Below, one piece after another: positions 18,384 through 29,310 of a stretch of DNA of 64,000 nt. Positions within the stretch are counted from its first letter, which is position 1. Each line of letters opens with the position of its first letter. The notes beneath the pieces were generated by a model, which made no database searches, was not told the DNA's origin, and saw only the letters and a list, made by a program, of their open reading frames with translations. The stretch is taken from contig OZ244931.1 in NCBI GenBank assembly GCA_965222215.1, positions 3,100,001 through 3,164,000 of the forward strand, written 5' to 3'. Origin of the DNA: JABJAG01 sp965222215 (GTDB lineage: Bacteria; Pseudomonadota; Alphaproteobacteria; UBA6615). Position numbers and translations under genes: made by a program.

Positions 18384-19343
18384 CTAGTCGTCGGTCATTT
18401 TAGCTTCAGTTGGAAGTGTGTTTCGGATGGTAGCCTTTAGTTCTTCAGCAACTGTCTCACGGCTTTCCATATCCCAAAGAACTGTTTGATGGTGGTTGGT
18501 GTCGAAATGTGTCGCCTCATTTTCAAATTTTCGTCGCTCACAAGTGTAGATGACGGGCTTGCCCAATCCTTCAGCAAATCCTGCCTCCCAGTAAGCGCCG
18601 AAATTGTTGTCACTTAGGTCAGACACAACCAATCTAGAGTTGCGAATTTGCACGCGAATTCGGTCATCAATTAGACCGGCTTCAGGCCTCCGGTCGGTTC
18701 GAACCAAATCGAATCCAGTCTGCGCAACGGCATGAACGAGCGTCTCATCGAAAAGTTGATCAAGCTGCTCGTTGCCATACTGCATCGCCATGAACACCGT
18801 TCGGCTATCGGGCGTCGAGCGTTCAATTTCCGAAAAGTATCTCCATCCATTGAAAGTGAGACCGAGCTGTATCTCGCCCATCGTCTGCTGTTCGGGAACG
18901 TAACCTACAGATCTGAGATGTTTTACAATCCAGTGAACAGTTTTCGGCGAGGGGCTACCTATCACCGATTGGAATTCTTCGGGTCGCCCCGACCATGTTT
19001 CTTCGGGCGTCTTCAGTGTTGTGCCCAGCCAACGGACCAAATTATTTGTCTGCTCCAAAATACTCGGCAGACGACCATGTTCCAGGACACGCCGTACAAA
19101 TTCCGAATTCACAAATACTGGGGATTTATCGCGACCTACTTGTCCACGTATTGCATGGCTGAGTAGCGCCTTTTTTGGCCCTGTGGCATCGCCCAAGTAG
19201 AAATCAAGATCCGTCAGAGCTTCGACCGAAATACGATATGGGCCACACCGCCCACATTCAAAGAAAGTCCAATCCTGAGAGTTCTTACTAATAGGCTCAT
19301 CTAGATCAAAGCCGCAGATGCAGCAGCTAACATTTCCACTCAT
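18384..19343 (-). CDS. Zinc-ribbon protein with C-terminal TIR/nucleoside-deoxyribosyltransferase-like domain
   Basis: 319 residues. The start is ATG 19343, overlapping the xerC stop as ATGA; a longer open frame upstream is only xerC antisense. N-terminus: C7, C10, C30 and C33 form a zinc ribbon. Middle (60-170): helical, unassigned. C-terminus (about 181-300): FMAMQYG, VRTDRRPEAGLIDDRI, VVSDLSDNN and YWEAGFAEGLGKPVIY match the TIR-like/NDT-like Rossmann superfamily; E253 fits the glycosidase glutamate. Such domains occur in antiviral NAD- or nucleotide-cleaving effectors, but also in uncharacterised enzymes. The gene is clearly AT-richer than its neighbours (43% GC in 18481-18540 against 68% in 19441-19500), suggesting acquisition. 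Function is inferred only from the fold. Confidence 0.7.
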   Translation of the reverse strand: MSGNVSCCICGFDLDEPISKNSQDWTFFECGRCGPYRISVEALTDLDFYLGDATGPKKALLSHAIRGQVGRDKSPVFVNSEFVRRVLEHGRLPSILEQTNNLVRWLGTTLKTPEETWSGRPEEFQSVIGSPSPKTVHWIVKHLRSVGYVPEQQTMGEIQLGLTFNGWRYFSEIERSTPDSRTVFMAMQYGNEQLDQLFDETLVHAVAQTGFDLVRTDRRPEAGLIDDRIRVQIRNSRLVVSDLSDNNFGAYWEAGFAEGLGKPVIYTCERRKFENEATHFDTNHHQTVLWDMESRETVAEELKATIRNTLPTEAKMTDD

Positions 19344-20347
19344 TTTGGATCCATATCTTCGCTTGCAATTTCGGCACGCGGATGCGCGCGCGCGTAAACG
19401 TCCAGCAGCCGGGCGCTGTCCACGTCGGTATAGCGCTGGGTGGTCGACAGTGACGCGTGGCCGAGCAGTTCCTGGATCGCGCGCAAATCGCCGCCGGACG
19501 CCAGCAGATGGGTGGCGAAGGAATGACGCAGCGCGTGGGGTGTTGCTTCCTTCGGCAGGCCGAGCACCGCGCGCAATTCCTGCATGCGTTTTTGTATCGC
19601 GCGGGCGTTCAGCCGCCCGCCGCGCACGCCAACGAACAGCGGTCCGTCGTCGATGAGGTCGTGGGGGCATTTGCTTCGATAATCGGCGACCGCCGCGTGG
19701 ACGACCGGGAGGATGGGCACCATGCGCGTTTTCCCGCCCTTGCCCTCGACCGTCAGGGCGTCGCCCACAGGCCAGTCGCCGCCGTTCAATTGCAGAGCTT
19801 CGGAAATCCGCAAACCGCACCCGTAGAGCAGCATGAGCACGGCAAGATCGCGGGTACCCTCCCACCCTTCCATATCGGGCCGGGCCGGCTCGCCGACGGC
19901 CGCCATCAGGTCATCCGTCTCACGGTCGCTGAGCGCCTTGGGAACCGACCTGGGCAGGCGCGGGCTGCGCACGGCGCCGATGGCCGGATTGTGCGCCAGT
20001 CCTTCGCGTTCGAGGTAACGGAAGAACATCCGTACGCACGACAACGCGCGCGCCGTGGATGTACGGGCATAGTCGTTGGCCCGGCTGGCGAGCCACGCGC
20101 GGAAATCGCCCGGTTTGAGATCTTCCAGCACGCCGACCGAAACGGTTTCGCCGGTATGACGCCCGAGGAACTCAAGAAAAGCGGCGACGTCACGCAGATA
20201 GGCTTCGACGGTGTGATCGGATGCGCGGCGCTCGGCTTCCAGCTGCATGCGCCAACTCGCCAGCGTGCGGCCGAGTTCCCCGTCGACGGGTGCGGCCGCC
20301 AGATCGGCGTCGCTCAGCGTGGCAGGTCGAGCCATGTCCGGATGCAA
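19340..20347 (-). CDS. xerC: Tyrosine recombinase XerC
   Basis: 335 residues (323-331 if the internal ATG at 20335 is used, which also fits XerC length). SAM-like N-terminal DNA-binding domain, then the catalytic domain with R180, K206, H271, R274, H297 and nucleophile Y306 in STTQRYTDVD. With XerD it resolves chromosome dimers at dif. It lies downstream of the DUF484 gene, overlapping it, as is common in proteobacteria. Placement between housekeeping genes argues against a phage integrase. Its stop overlaps the start of the AT-rich zinc-ribbon gene. Confidence 0.93.
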   Translation of the reverse strand: MHPDMARPATLSDADLAAAPVDGELGRTLASWRMQLEAERRASDHTVEAYLRDVAAFLEFLGRHTGETVSVGVLEDLKPGDFRAWLASRANDYARTSTARALSCVRMFFRYLEREGLAHNPAIGAVRSPRLPRSVPKALSDRETDDLMAAVGEPARPDMEGWEGTRDLAVLMLLYGCGLRISEALQLNGGDWPVGDALTVEGKGGKTRMVPILPVVHAAVADYRSKCPHDLIDDGPLFVGVRGGRLNARAIQKRMQELRAVLGLPKEATPHALRHSFATHLLASGGDLRAIQELLGHASLSTTQRYTDVDSARLLDVYARAHPRAEIASEDMDPK

Positions 20348-21045
20348 TGCTCCATGATCCGCGCCAGGAAGCCCAGCAGTTCAGACCCCTGACCGGCGTG
20401 GAAACGGTTCGGATCCCGGCTCCCCAGCGCCAGAAGGGCACAGGGCGCGTCCTCGCGCACGGAAAGACGAAGCATCGCCTCCGACCGCACGAGGCCGCTT
20501 GCCTCGCCGTAGATCCGGCGGTCGCCCTCAATCCCCTCGCGCAGGGTGACCGTCCGCGCACTGTCGACAAGGCGGTCGATCGTGCCGACCGGCACGACGC
20601 GGACACCCTGGGTCGTCGCGGGCGCGACGATGCCGCCCTCGAGGCAAAGAGCCACGGCATCGACATTCAACAGACCTGCGAGATCGATCGTCAAAATTTC
20701 CAGCAGGTGATCGAGCGAGCGCGCCGATAGCAGCGCGATGACGGCGGCGTGGACACGGTTCTGGCTTTGCAGATTCGCACGGCTGGCGTCGATCAGCTCG
20801 CTGCTTTGCTCGTCGCGCTGCGCCAGTTCTCTGCGCATCCGCGCAAGCATGGCGTCCTGCAGGTCTACAACTTCGGCCCCCGCCTCGTCGACGCCCTCGA
20901 ACCGGCGCTCGGGCGCGTTGATAATCGCCAGCAGCTGCGGGTGCCGCTCGAGAAAATCCGGATTATCGCGCAGGAACTTGACCACCTGCTCATCGGAAAT
21001 ATCGCTGGGGGTGGAGGCTTCTTTCCGGGGAGCCTTTGAGGTCAC
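20314..21045 (-). CDS. DUF484 family protein
   Basis: 243 residues. The N-terminal DISDEQVVKFLRDNPDFLERHPQLL pattern (shown in parts: VVKFLRDNPDFL, ERHPQLL) defines DUF484; a GAF-like domain follows to the end. The family is regularly encoded next to xerC, in E. coli as yigA, and its function is unknown, possibly linked to recombination or ligand sensing. It overlaps the start of xerC by about 34 bases, which implies translational coupling. It is preceded by the aldolase gene 21 bases upstream. Confidence 0.9.
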   Translation of the reverse strand: MTSKAPRKEASTPSDISDEQVVKFLRDNPDFLERHPQLLAIINAPERRFEGVDEAGAEVVDLQDAMLARMRRELAQRDEQSSELIDASRANLQSQNRVHAAVIALLSARSLDHLLEILTIDLAGLLNVDAVALCLEGGIVAPATTQGVRVVPVGTIDRLVDSARTVTLREGIEGDRRIYGEASGLVRSEAMLRLSVREDAPCALLALGSRDPNRFHAGQGSELLGFLARIMEHCIRTWLDLPR

Positions 21046-21066
21046 GTCAATTGCCTCCGCGCGCAG

Positions 21067-21756
21067 CTACTCGGCCGCGTCCTTGCGCTGTTCGGCCTGC
21101 TCCAGGATCGATTGGCCGGTCGCTTCCCAGTCTTTCAGGAACGCCGCCAGCCCCTTGTCCGTGAGCGGATGCTGATAAAGCTGCCGCAGAACGTTCGGCG
21201 GCAGGGTCGAGACATGTGCGCCGACGCGCGCGGCCTCAACGACATGCGCCGGGCCGCGGATGGAGGCCACCAGAACCTCCGTATCGAACTCGGCATACGC
21301 GTCGTAGATTTCGACGATATCCTCGATCAGGTCGAGGCCGCGCTGGCCGAGATCGTCGAGCCGGCCGACAAAAGGCGAAATGAACGTCGCCCCCGCCTTG
21401 GCCGCGAGGATCGCCTGCGCCGGCGAGAAGCACAGCGTCACGTTGACCATGATGTCGCGATCGCGCAGCGCCTTGCAGGTTTTCAGGCCGTCCGGCGTGA
21501 GCGGCACCTTGATGGCGACATTGGACGCGACCGCCGCCAGCACATCGGCCTCGGCCAACATGTCGTCGACCTCGGTCGCCGTCACCTCGGCGCTGACCGG
21601 ACCGTCAACCGCGTCGCAAATCTCGGCAATCACGTCGAGCATGTTCCGGCCCGACTTGGCGATCAGCGACGGGTTGGTGGTTACCCCGTCGACCAGTCCG
21701 GTAGAAGCCAGATCACGAATTTCATCCAGATCGGCCGTGTCCACGAAGAACTTCAT
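21067..21756 (-). CDS. fsa: Fructose-6-phosphate aldolase / transaldolase-like protein
   Basis: 229 residues starting at MKFFVDTADL (ATG 21756); upstream codons in frame are unlikely to be translated. The short transaldolase family (FSA/TalC) is shown by VTTNPSLIAKSG (25-36) and the Schiff-base lysine K83 in NVAIKVPLT. It either interconverts fructose 6-phosphate with dihydroxyacetone and glyceraldehyde 3-phosphate, or acts as true transaldolase; sequence alone does not settle this. The start is about 120 bases from the divergent priA. Confidence 0.93.
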   Translation of the reverse strand: MKFFVDTADLDEIRDLASTGLVDGVTTNPSLIAKSGRNMLDVIAEICDAVDGPVSAEVTATEVDDMLAEADVLAAVASNVAIKVPLTPDGLKTCKALRDRDIMVNVTLCFSPAQAILAAKAGATFISPFVGRLDDLGQRGLDLIEDIVEIYDAYAEFDTEVLVASIRGPAHVVEAARVGAHVSTLPPNVLRQLYQHPLTDKGLAAFLKDWEATGQSILEQAEQRKDAAE

Positions 21757-21878
21757 TCTGTCATTTCCTTGTTTCGCAGGCTCGCGCACGAGCCGTCTTC
21801 GATCGCCAGGACTATGTATTTCCCGCTCGCCTGCACCTTACGTTGGCCGACCGCGAGTCGCTGGATAGAGTGTAGCGG

Positions 21879-24110
21879 ATGCCCCCGACCGATACCACAT
21901 CGCCCCCGGCCGACGGCCTGTTCACCGAAGGCGCACCGGATAAAACCGACATGGCCGTCAGTGTGATGCTGCCGACCCCCGTCGTAGGGCCCTATGACTA
22001 TCTAGTTCCGGAAGACATCGCCGTGGCGCCCGGCGACTATGTCCACGTCCCCCTGGGCAATCGGGACATCGTCGGGGTGGTCTGGGGCAGCGCAGAGGGG
22101 GGCGTCGATGCCGCGAAGCTGCGCGCGATCCATGCACGCCTCGATGCGCACCCCATGCCCGAGGAGTTGCGACGCTTTGTCGACTGGGTCTCGGCGTACA
22201 CACTCAGCACGCCCGGCGCGGTCCTGCGCATGACGATGCGCTCGCCCGAAGCGCTGGAGCCACCCCGTCCGATTACCGTCTACCGGCTCGGCACGCCGCC
22301 GGAAGATATGCGGCAAACCCCGGCGCGAACGCGGGTGATGGAAGTGTTGCGCGACGGACCGGCGCTGCCGGCGAGTGACCTGGCACGCGAGGCCGGTGTC
22401 TCGACCGGGGTTATCAGGGGCATGGCCGATATCGGCGCACTGCTGCGTGAAGACGTTCCGCCACCGCCGCCCTTTGCGCGTCCCGACCCGGATACGCCCG
22501 GGCCGGACCTGTCCGGCGACCAGGCCGCGGCAGCGGCCACCCTCACGAGAAAAGTCGCCGACGGGGCGTTCTCCGTCACTCTGATCGACGGGGTAACCGG
22601 ATCCGGCAAGACCGAAGTCTATTTCGAGGCGGTTGCCGCCGCGCTGAAGGCCGACAAACAGGTGCTGGTGCTCGTGCCGGAGATCGCGCTGACCCCGCAA
22701 TGGCTGCAGCGCTTCATGGAAAGGTTCGGCACCGCGCCCGCCGTCTGGCATTCAGACCTCGGCCAGATGCGCCGGCGGGTCACGTGGCGCGCTGTCGCCA
22801 CCGGCAATGCCCGGGTCGTCGTCGGCGCGCGCTCGGCCCTCTTCCTGCCTTTCAGCGAACTGGGGCTGATCATCGTCGACGAGGAGCACGAACCTGCCTT
22901 TAAGCAGGAGGACGGCGTCGCCTATCACGGGCGCGACATGGCCGTGGTGCGGGCCAGAATTTCGGATGCGCCGGTGATCCTCGCCTCGGCCACCCCGTCG
23001 CTGGAGACCCGGATCAACGTCGAACGGCGGCGTTACGAGTCGATTGTCCTGCCGCAACGCTTCGGCGGCGCGACGATGCCGGAGATCGCCGCGATCGACA
23101 TGCGCGACGCCGACCTCCCGGCGAACCAGTTCATCTCACCCGGCCTCGTTGCCGCGCTGGAACAAACCCTGGCGGCCGGCGAACAGTCGATGCTGTTCCT
23201 GAACCGGCGCGGGTACGCCCCGCTCACCCTGTGCCGGACGTGCGGCCATCGGATCGAGTGCCCGAGTTGCAGCGCGTGGCTCACCGAGCACCGGTTCCGG
23301 CGGCGGCTTCAGTGCCACCATTGCGGTTACGAGACACCGGCACCGAACCTTTGTCCGTCTTGCGAGAACCCGGATACACTTGTCGCCTGCGGGCCCGGCG
23401 TCGAGAGGATCGCAGAAGAAATCGCGCAACACCTCCCGGCCGCGCGGGTCGGGATCATGACCAGCGACACGATGCGGGGACCGGATTCGGCCCAATCCTT
23501 CGTGCAGGCGGTCGAGAACGGTGAGCTCGATATCCTGATCGGCACTCAGATGGTGGCCAAGGGTCACCATTTCCCGAACCTGACGCTCGTCGGCATCGTG
23601 GACGCGGACCTGGGCCTGGCCGGCGGCGACCTGCGCGCGGGCGAACGCACCTATCAGGTGCTGCGGCAGGTATCCGGCCGTGCCGGGCGCGCCGAACGGC
23701 CGGGGCGGGTGCTGATCCAGACCTTCCAGCCCGACCACCCCGTCATGCAGGCGCTTGTCTCCGGCGACGACGATACTTTCTTCGAACTCGAAACCGATGC
23801 GCGCGAAGTCGGCGGCTGGCCGCCTTTCGGCCGGCTCGCGGCGATCGTGGTCTCAAGCCGCGACGCGGATATCGCCGACGGCGTGGCGAATGCGCTGGCC
23901 CGGTGCGCGCCCCACACACCCGATGTTCGCGTACTCGGTCCCGCACCGGCGCCCTTGTCGCTCCTGCGCGGCCAGCACCGTCGCCGGCTGTTGATGAAGA
24001 CCGGCCGCGACGTTGCCGTCCAGCCCGTGCTTCGCGAGTGGCTGTCGCAGGTCAACGTGCCCGGAAAGGCCCGCGTCCGGGTCGACGTCGACCCCTACAG
24101 CTTTCTGTAG
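21879..24110 (+). CDS. priA: Primosomal protein N' (replication restart helicase)
   Basis: 743 residues. The N-terminal 3'-DNA-end-binding domain contains VMLPTPVVGPYDYLVP; helicase motif I is GVTGSGKTEVY (around residue 236) and motif II is DEEHE. The cysteine-rich insertion (LCRTCGHRIECPSC and QCHHCGYETPAPNLCPSC, about 452-500) binds two zinc ions. PriA reloads DnaB at stalled forks. It is next to the atp operon, as in many alphaproteobacteria. ATG 21879 or an internal ATG such as the one opening MAVSVMLPT could be used. Confidence 0.96.
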   Translation: MPPTDTTSPPADGLFTEGAPDKTDMAVSVMLPTPVVGPYDYLVPEDIAVAPGDYVHVPLGNRDIVGVVWGSAEGGVDAAKLRAIHARLDAHPMPEELRRFVDWVSAYTLSTPGAVLRMTMRSPEALEPPRPITVYRLGTPPEDMRQTPARTRVMEVLRDGPALPASDLAREAGVSTGVIRGMADIGALLREDVPPPPPFARPDPDTPGPDLSGDQAAAAATLTRKVADGAFSVTLIDGVTGSGKTEVYFEAVAAALKADKQVLVLVPEIALTPQWLQRFMERFGTAPAVWHSDLGQMRRRVTWRAVATGNARVVVGARSALFLPFSELGLIIVDEEHEPAFKQEDGVAYHGRDMAVVRARISDAPVILASATPSLETRINVERRRYESIVLPQRFGGATMPEIAAIDMRDADLPANQFISPGLVAALEQTLAAGEQSMLFLNRRGYAPLTLCRTCGHRIECPSCSAWLTEHRFRRRLQCHHCGYETPAPNLCPSCENPDTLVACGPGVERIAEEIAQHLPAARVGIMTSDTMRGPDSAQSFVQAVENGELDILIGTQMVAKGHHFPNLTLVGIVDADLGLAGGDLRAGERTYQVLRQVSGRAGRAERPGRVLIQTFQPDHPVMQALVSGDDDTFFELETDAREVGGWPPFGRLAAIVVSSRDADIADGVANALARCAPHTPDVRVLGPAPAPLSLLRGQHRRRLLMKTGRDVAVQPVLREWLSQVNVPGKARVRVDVDPYSFL

Positions 24111-24348
24111 ATCGCCCGGCAGCACCCCGCGCGGCAAAACGCCGCTCATCCGAACCAGGCAAAAACCGGCTGATTTGTGGACTTTTTGCGCTGCGGTACG
24201 CTTGCCAGCCCCCAGACCCTGTGCTACCAAGCGCCTGCCTCGGCGACGGGAAAATCCTGCTGTCGGAGCAGCCGATTATTTTTCTTATAAATCAGTCGGT
24301 TAAACATAATCGCGCAAGCATAATTCTGGCCCAGGGGGGCAGTCGCAA
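24111..24348. other. Intergenic region ahead of the atp operon
   Basis: 238 bases with no gene. The second half becomes AT-rich (around 24281-24320, containing TTATAAAT and TTAAACATAAT). This is the likely site of the atp promoter, but no convincing -35/-10 pair stands out. Confidence 0.5.
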
Positions 24349-24906
24349 GTGGCGGCGGAAACCAGCGTTGTCGGCGATATCGCAGAGCGGTACGGCCAGG
24401 CATTGTATGAACTCGCGGACGAGGCCAAGGCCCTCGACGACGTCGCGGGCGATCTTGAGTCGCTGAAGGCTCTGATCGCAGACAGCGACGACCTCCGCAA
24501 ACTTCTGCGTTCGCCGCTCATCGACAGCGATGACAAGGCGCGTGCGATGACAACGATCCTCGAACAGGGCGGCGCGAAAGAGCTGACCCGCCGTTTCGTG
24601 GGTGTCGTGGCGGACAACGACAGGTTGTTCGTGCTGGCGGAGATGATCGACGCGTACCTTGCGGAACTCTCACGCCGGCGTGGTGAAATCACCGCCGAGG
24701 TCACCTCGGCCCGTCCTCTCAACGACGAGCAGTTGCAGGCACTGTCCGACAGCCTGCGCGCCAAGTTGGGTGGAAAAGTTTCCGTCGAACCCAGTGTCGA
24801 CCCCTCGCTGATCGGCGGGCTGGTGGTGAAAGTGGGTTCGCGGATGATCGATGCTTCGTTGAAGACCAAGCTTCAGCGCCTGCAGTACTCCATGAAGGGA
24901 GCTTAA
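24349..24906 (+). CDS. atpH: ATP synthase F1, delta subunit
   Basis: 185 residues with start GTG 24349. VVGDIAERYGQALYELA at the N-terminus and the C-terminal GGLVVKVGSRMIDASLKTKL are the OSCP/delta family signatures. It joins F1 to the peripheral stalk. First gene of an F1-only operon, atpHAGDC; the Fo genes are elsewhere, as is normal in alphaproteobacteria. atpA starts 2 bases after the stop. Confidence 0.97.
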   Translation: MAAETSVVGDIAERYGQALYELADEAKALDDVAGDLESLKALIADSDDLRKLLRSPLIDSDDKARAMTTILEQGGAKELTRRFVGVVADNDRLFVLAEMIDAYLAELSRRRGEITAEVTSARPLNDEQLQALSDSLRAKLGGKVSVEPSVDPSLIGGLVVKVGSRMIDASLKTKLQRLQYSMKGA

Positions 24907-24908
24907 GG

Positions 24909-26438
24909 ATGGAAATTCGTGCCGCTGAAATTTCGGCGATCCTGAAAGACCAGATCGCCAATTTCGATGCCGAGGCCGATGTCTCGGAAGTTGGCCAGGT
25001 TCTGTCCGTGGGTGACGGTGTCGCCCGCGTGTACGGCCTCGACAACGTCCAGGCCGGCGAAATGGTCGAGTTCCCGGGTGGAATCATGGGCATGGCGCTG
25101 AACCTCGAGACCGACAATGTCGGTGTCGTGATCTTCGGCGACGACCGTGACATCAAGGAAGGCGACACGGTCAAGCGGACGGGCGACATCGTCGACGTCC
25201 CTGTCGGCAAGGGCCTGCTGGGCCGCGTCGTGGACGCGCTGGGCAACCCGATCGACGGCAACGGCGACCTCGAAGATGTCGAACGCAGCCTGATCGAAGT
25301 AAAGGCGCCGGGCATCATCCCGCGTCAGTCGGTTCACGAGCCGGTACAGACGGGCCTGAAGGCGCTCGACGCGCTGGTGCCGGTCGGCCGCGGCCAGCGC
25401 GAACTGATCATCGGCGACCGCCAGACCGGCAAGACCGCCGTCATCGTCGACACCATCCTGAACCAGAAAAAGTCCCACGAATCCGGTGACGAATCGGAGA
25501 AGCTCTACTGCATCTACGTCGCCATCGGCCAGAAGCGCTCGACCGTGGCGCAGGTGGTGAAGACGCTCCGCGACTACGGGGCGCTGGATTACACCATCGT
25601 CGTTGCCGCGACCGCGTCGGATCCAGCCCCGCTGCAGTTCCTGGCGCCGTATGCCGGCTGCGCGATGGGCGAGTACTTCCGCGACAACGGGATGCACGCG
25701 TGCATCTTCTACGACGACCTTTCCAAGCAGGCGACGGCCTACCGCCAGATGTCGCTGCTGCTGCGCCGTCCGCCTGGTCGTGAAGCCTATCCGGGCGACG
25801 TGTTCTACCTTCACTCCCGCCTGCTTGAGCGCGCGGCGAAGATGAACGAGGAGCAGGGCTCCGGCTCGCTTACGGCGCTGCCGGTCATCGAGACCCAGGC
25901 CAACGACGTGTCGGCCTATATCCCGACCAACGTGATTTCCATCACCGACGGCCAGATCTTCCTCGAGACCGATCTCTTCTATAAGGGCGTTCGCCCGGCG
26001 ATTAACGTCGGCCTGTCGGTCAGCCGCGTCGGCTCGGCCGCCCAGACCAAGGCCATGAAAGCGGTCGCGGGCTCGATCAAGCTCGAACTCGCCCAGTATC
26101 GCGAGATGGAAGCCTTCTCCCAGTTCGCGTCGGATCTCGACGCCTCGACCCAGCAGCTGCTGGCACGAGGCGCGCGCCTGACCGAACTCCTGAAGCAGCC
26201 GCAGTACCAGCCGCTGCCGATGGAAGAGCAGGTCGTGTCGATCTACGCCGGCGTGAACGGCCACCTGGATGCGATCGCCGTGGGCGATGTGAACCGCTTC
26301 GAAGCCCAGCTTCTGGATCACATCCGCGATAATCACGCCGATATCCTGCTCGCGATCCGCGACAGCGGTGCGCTGGATGACGACACCAAGGGCAAGCTCG
26401 AAGACGTGGTGTCCGCTTACGTCAAGACGTTCGCCTAA
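24909..26438 (+). CDS. atpA: ATP synthase F1, alpha subunit
   Basis: 509 residues, standard length. P-loop GDRQTGKTA at about 169-177; N-terminal MEIRAAEISAILKDQI binds delta; the PAINVGLSVSRVGSAAQ signature (around 360-376) supplies the arginine finger. It forms the non-catalytic nucleotide site with beta in the membrane-bound ATP synthase. The region downstream of the nucleotide domain is complete and there are no disruptions. Confidence 0.98.
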   Translation: MEIRAAEISAILKDQIANFDAEADVSEVGQVLSVGDGVARVYGLDNVQAGEMVEFPGGIMGMALNLETDNVGVVIFGDDRDIKEGDTVKRTGDIVDVPVGKGLLGRVVDALGNPIDGNGDLEDVERSLIEVKAPGIIPRQSVHEPVQTGLKALDALVPVGRGQRELIIGDRQTGKTAVIVDTILNQKKSHESGDESEKLYCIYVAIGQKRSTVAQVVKTLRDYGALDYTIVVAATASDPAPLQFLAPYAGCAMGEYFRDNGMHACIFYDDLSKQATAYRQMSLLLRRPPGREAYPGDVFYLHSRLLERAAKMNEEQGSGSLTALPVIETQANDVSAYIPTNVISITDGQIFLETDLFYKGVRPAINVGLSVSRVGSAAQTKAMKAVAGSIKLELAQYREMEAFSQFASDLDASTQQLLARGARLTELLKQPQYQPLPMEEQVVSIYAGVNGHLDAIAVGDVNRFEAQLLDHIRDNHADILLAIRDSGALDDDTKGKLEDVVSAYVKTFA

Positions 26439-26468
26439 CCGCAACGCAACCGGGACAGCGCAGAGAAG

Positions 26469-27371
26469 ATGGCGAGCCTTAAGGACCTCCGCACGCGGAT
26501 CAGCTCGGTCAAGTCGACCCAGCGGATCACGTCGGCCATGAAGATGGTCGCGGCCGCGAAACTGCGCCGTGCCCAGGAAGATGCCGAATCGACCCGCCCA
26601 TATGCCGAACGGATGGAGCGTATGCTGGGCTCGCTGGCCCAGAGCGCCACGGCAGCCGGAACCGCCCCGCCGCTTCTGGCGGGCAGCGGCAAGGACGATG
26701 TGCATCTGCTGGTCGTGATGACCACGGACCGCGGCCTGTGCGGCGGCTTCAACGGGTCGATTGCGCGCTGGACGCGCAAGCACATCTACACGCTGCGCGC
26801 CGATGGCAAGGATGTGAAGCTGCTGATCGTCGGCCGCAAGGGCCGCAGCGCGCTTCGACGCGAGTTCAGCGACATCATCATCGATACCCTGGAAGACACG
26901 GCAAAGCCGTCGCCGAAGTTCGAGACGGCCGCCGAAATCGCACAGCGCGCCCGTTCGATGTTTGAAGCCGGCGAATGCGACGTCTGCACGGTTATCTACA
27001 ACAAGTTCGTGTCGGCGCTGACGCAGGAAGTAACCCCGCTACAGCTGATCCCGTTCGCGCTTCCGGAAACGGATGAAGACGACGACGCGTCAGAGGATTC
27101 CGCCCTCGCGTCCGGCGCCGTTTACGACTATGAGCCGGACGAACAGGAAATTCTGGCGGACCTGCTGCCGCGCAACCTGTCGGTCCAGGTCTTCCGGGCC
27201 ATGAACGAATCATTCGCGTCCGAGCAGGGCGCCCGGATGACTGCCATGGACAACGCCACGCGCAACGCCGGCGACATGATCGACAGGCTGTCGATTCAGT
27301 ACAACCGCACGCGTCAGGCTGCCATCACCACCGAACTCATCGAAATCATTTCCGGCGCGGAAGCGCTCTAG
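26469..27371 (+). CDS. atpG: ATP synthase F1, gamma subunit
   Basis: 300 residues. N-terminal MASLKDLRTRISSVKSTQRI and C-terminal QYNRTRQAAITTELIEIISGAEAL pattern (long helices forming the rotor shaft) identify it. A small insertion rich in acidic residues (ETDEDDDASED, about 203-213) is seen in the middle domain, as in several alphaproteobacteria. It lies between atpA and atpD with short spacers of 30 and 45 bases. Confidence 0.97.
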   Translation: MASLKDLRTRISSVKSTQRITSAMKMVAAAKLRRAQEDAESTRPYAERMERMLGSLAQSATAAGTAPPLLAGSGKDDVHLLVVMTTDRGLCGGFNGSIARWTRKHIYTLRADGKDVKLLIVGRKGRSALRREFSDIIIDTLEDTAKPSPKFETAAEIAQRARSMFEAGECDVCTVIYNKFVSALTQEVTPLQLIPFALPETDEDDDASEDSALASGAVYDYEPDEQEILADLLPRNLSVQVFRAMNESFASEQGARMTAMDNATRNAGDMIDRLSIQYNRTRQAAITTELIEIISGAEAL

Positions 27372-27416
27372 ATCACCCGGCTTCCGGCTGGCTCCCCCAA
27401 GGGCGAGGAACACACC

Positions 27417-28838
<1,422 letters not shown>

Positions 28839-28851
28839 CGGGAGAATTCGC

Positions 28852-29274
28852 GTGGCAGACAACGCGGTTCAGTTCGAACTGGTCTCGCCGGAGAAGCTTC
28901 TCTTCTCCGAAGAGGTCGAGATGGTGGTGGTGCCGGGCGCCGAGGGCGACTTCGGTATCCTGCCCGGGCACACCCCGGTTATCTCGGCCGTTCGGCCCGG
29001 CGTGATCCATATTTTCGAGGGCGGGAACGTCAAGTCCCGCATCTTCGTCGCCGGCGGCTTTGCCGAAGTGACGGCCGAGCGCTGCACGGTTCTGGCCGAA
29101 GAGGCGGTACCGGTCGAGGATATCGACCGCGCGCAGGTCGAACAGGACCTGCAGAACGCGACGGAAGACATCTCGGACGCCGGTGACAATGCCGCGGAGC
29201 GGGCTCTGGCGGAACAGCGCGCGGAAGCCGCGCGCGCCAAGCTGGCCTCGCTCGACAGTCAGGTCTACCAGTAG
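28852..29274 (+). CDS. atpC: ATP synthase F1, epsilon subunit
   Basis: 140 residues from GTG 28852, preceded by GGGAG 9 bases upstream; the frame extends upstream within atpD and is ignored. FELVSPEKLLFS, VVVPGAEGDFGILPGHTPV and the C-terminal helical hairpin are the family features. It is the inhibitory and coupling subunit of the rotor. Last gene of the operon; no strong terminator follows before the promoter at 29311. Confidence 0.95.
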   Translation: MADNAVQFELVSPEKLLFSEEVEMVVVPGAEGDFGILPGHTPVISAVRPGVIHIFEGGNVKSRIFVAGGFAEVTAERCTVLAEEAVPVEDIDRAQVEQDLQNATEDISDAGDNAAERALAEQRAEAARAKLASLDSQVYQ

Positions 29275-29310
29275 ACCACCGAAATCTCGCAGGTTCGTCC
29301 ACACGAGGTT

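Noticed and set aside
19344..19865. Upstream extension of the zinc-ribbon/TIR-like gene
   Set aside because: It overlaps xerC on the same strand in another frame and has a random Arg/Ala composition; the real start overlaps the xerC stop.
24903..26783. Open frame of 626 codons on the minus strand
   Set aside because: Antisense to atpA and the start of atpG.
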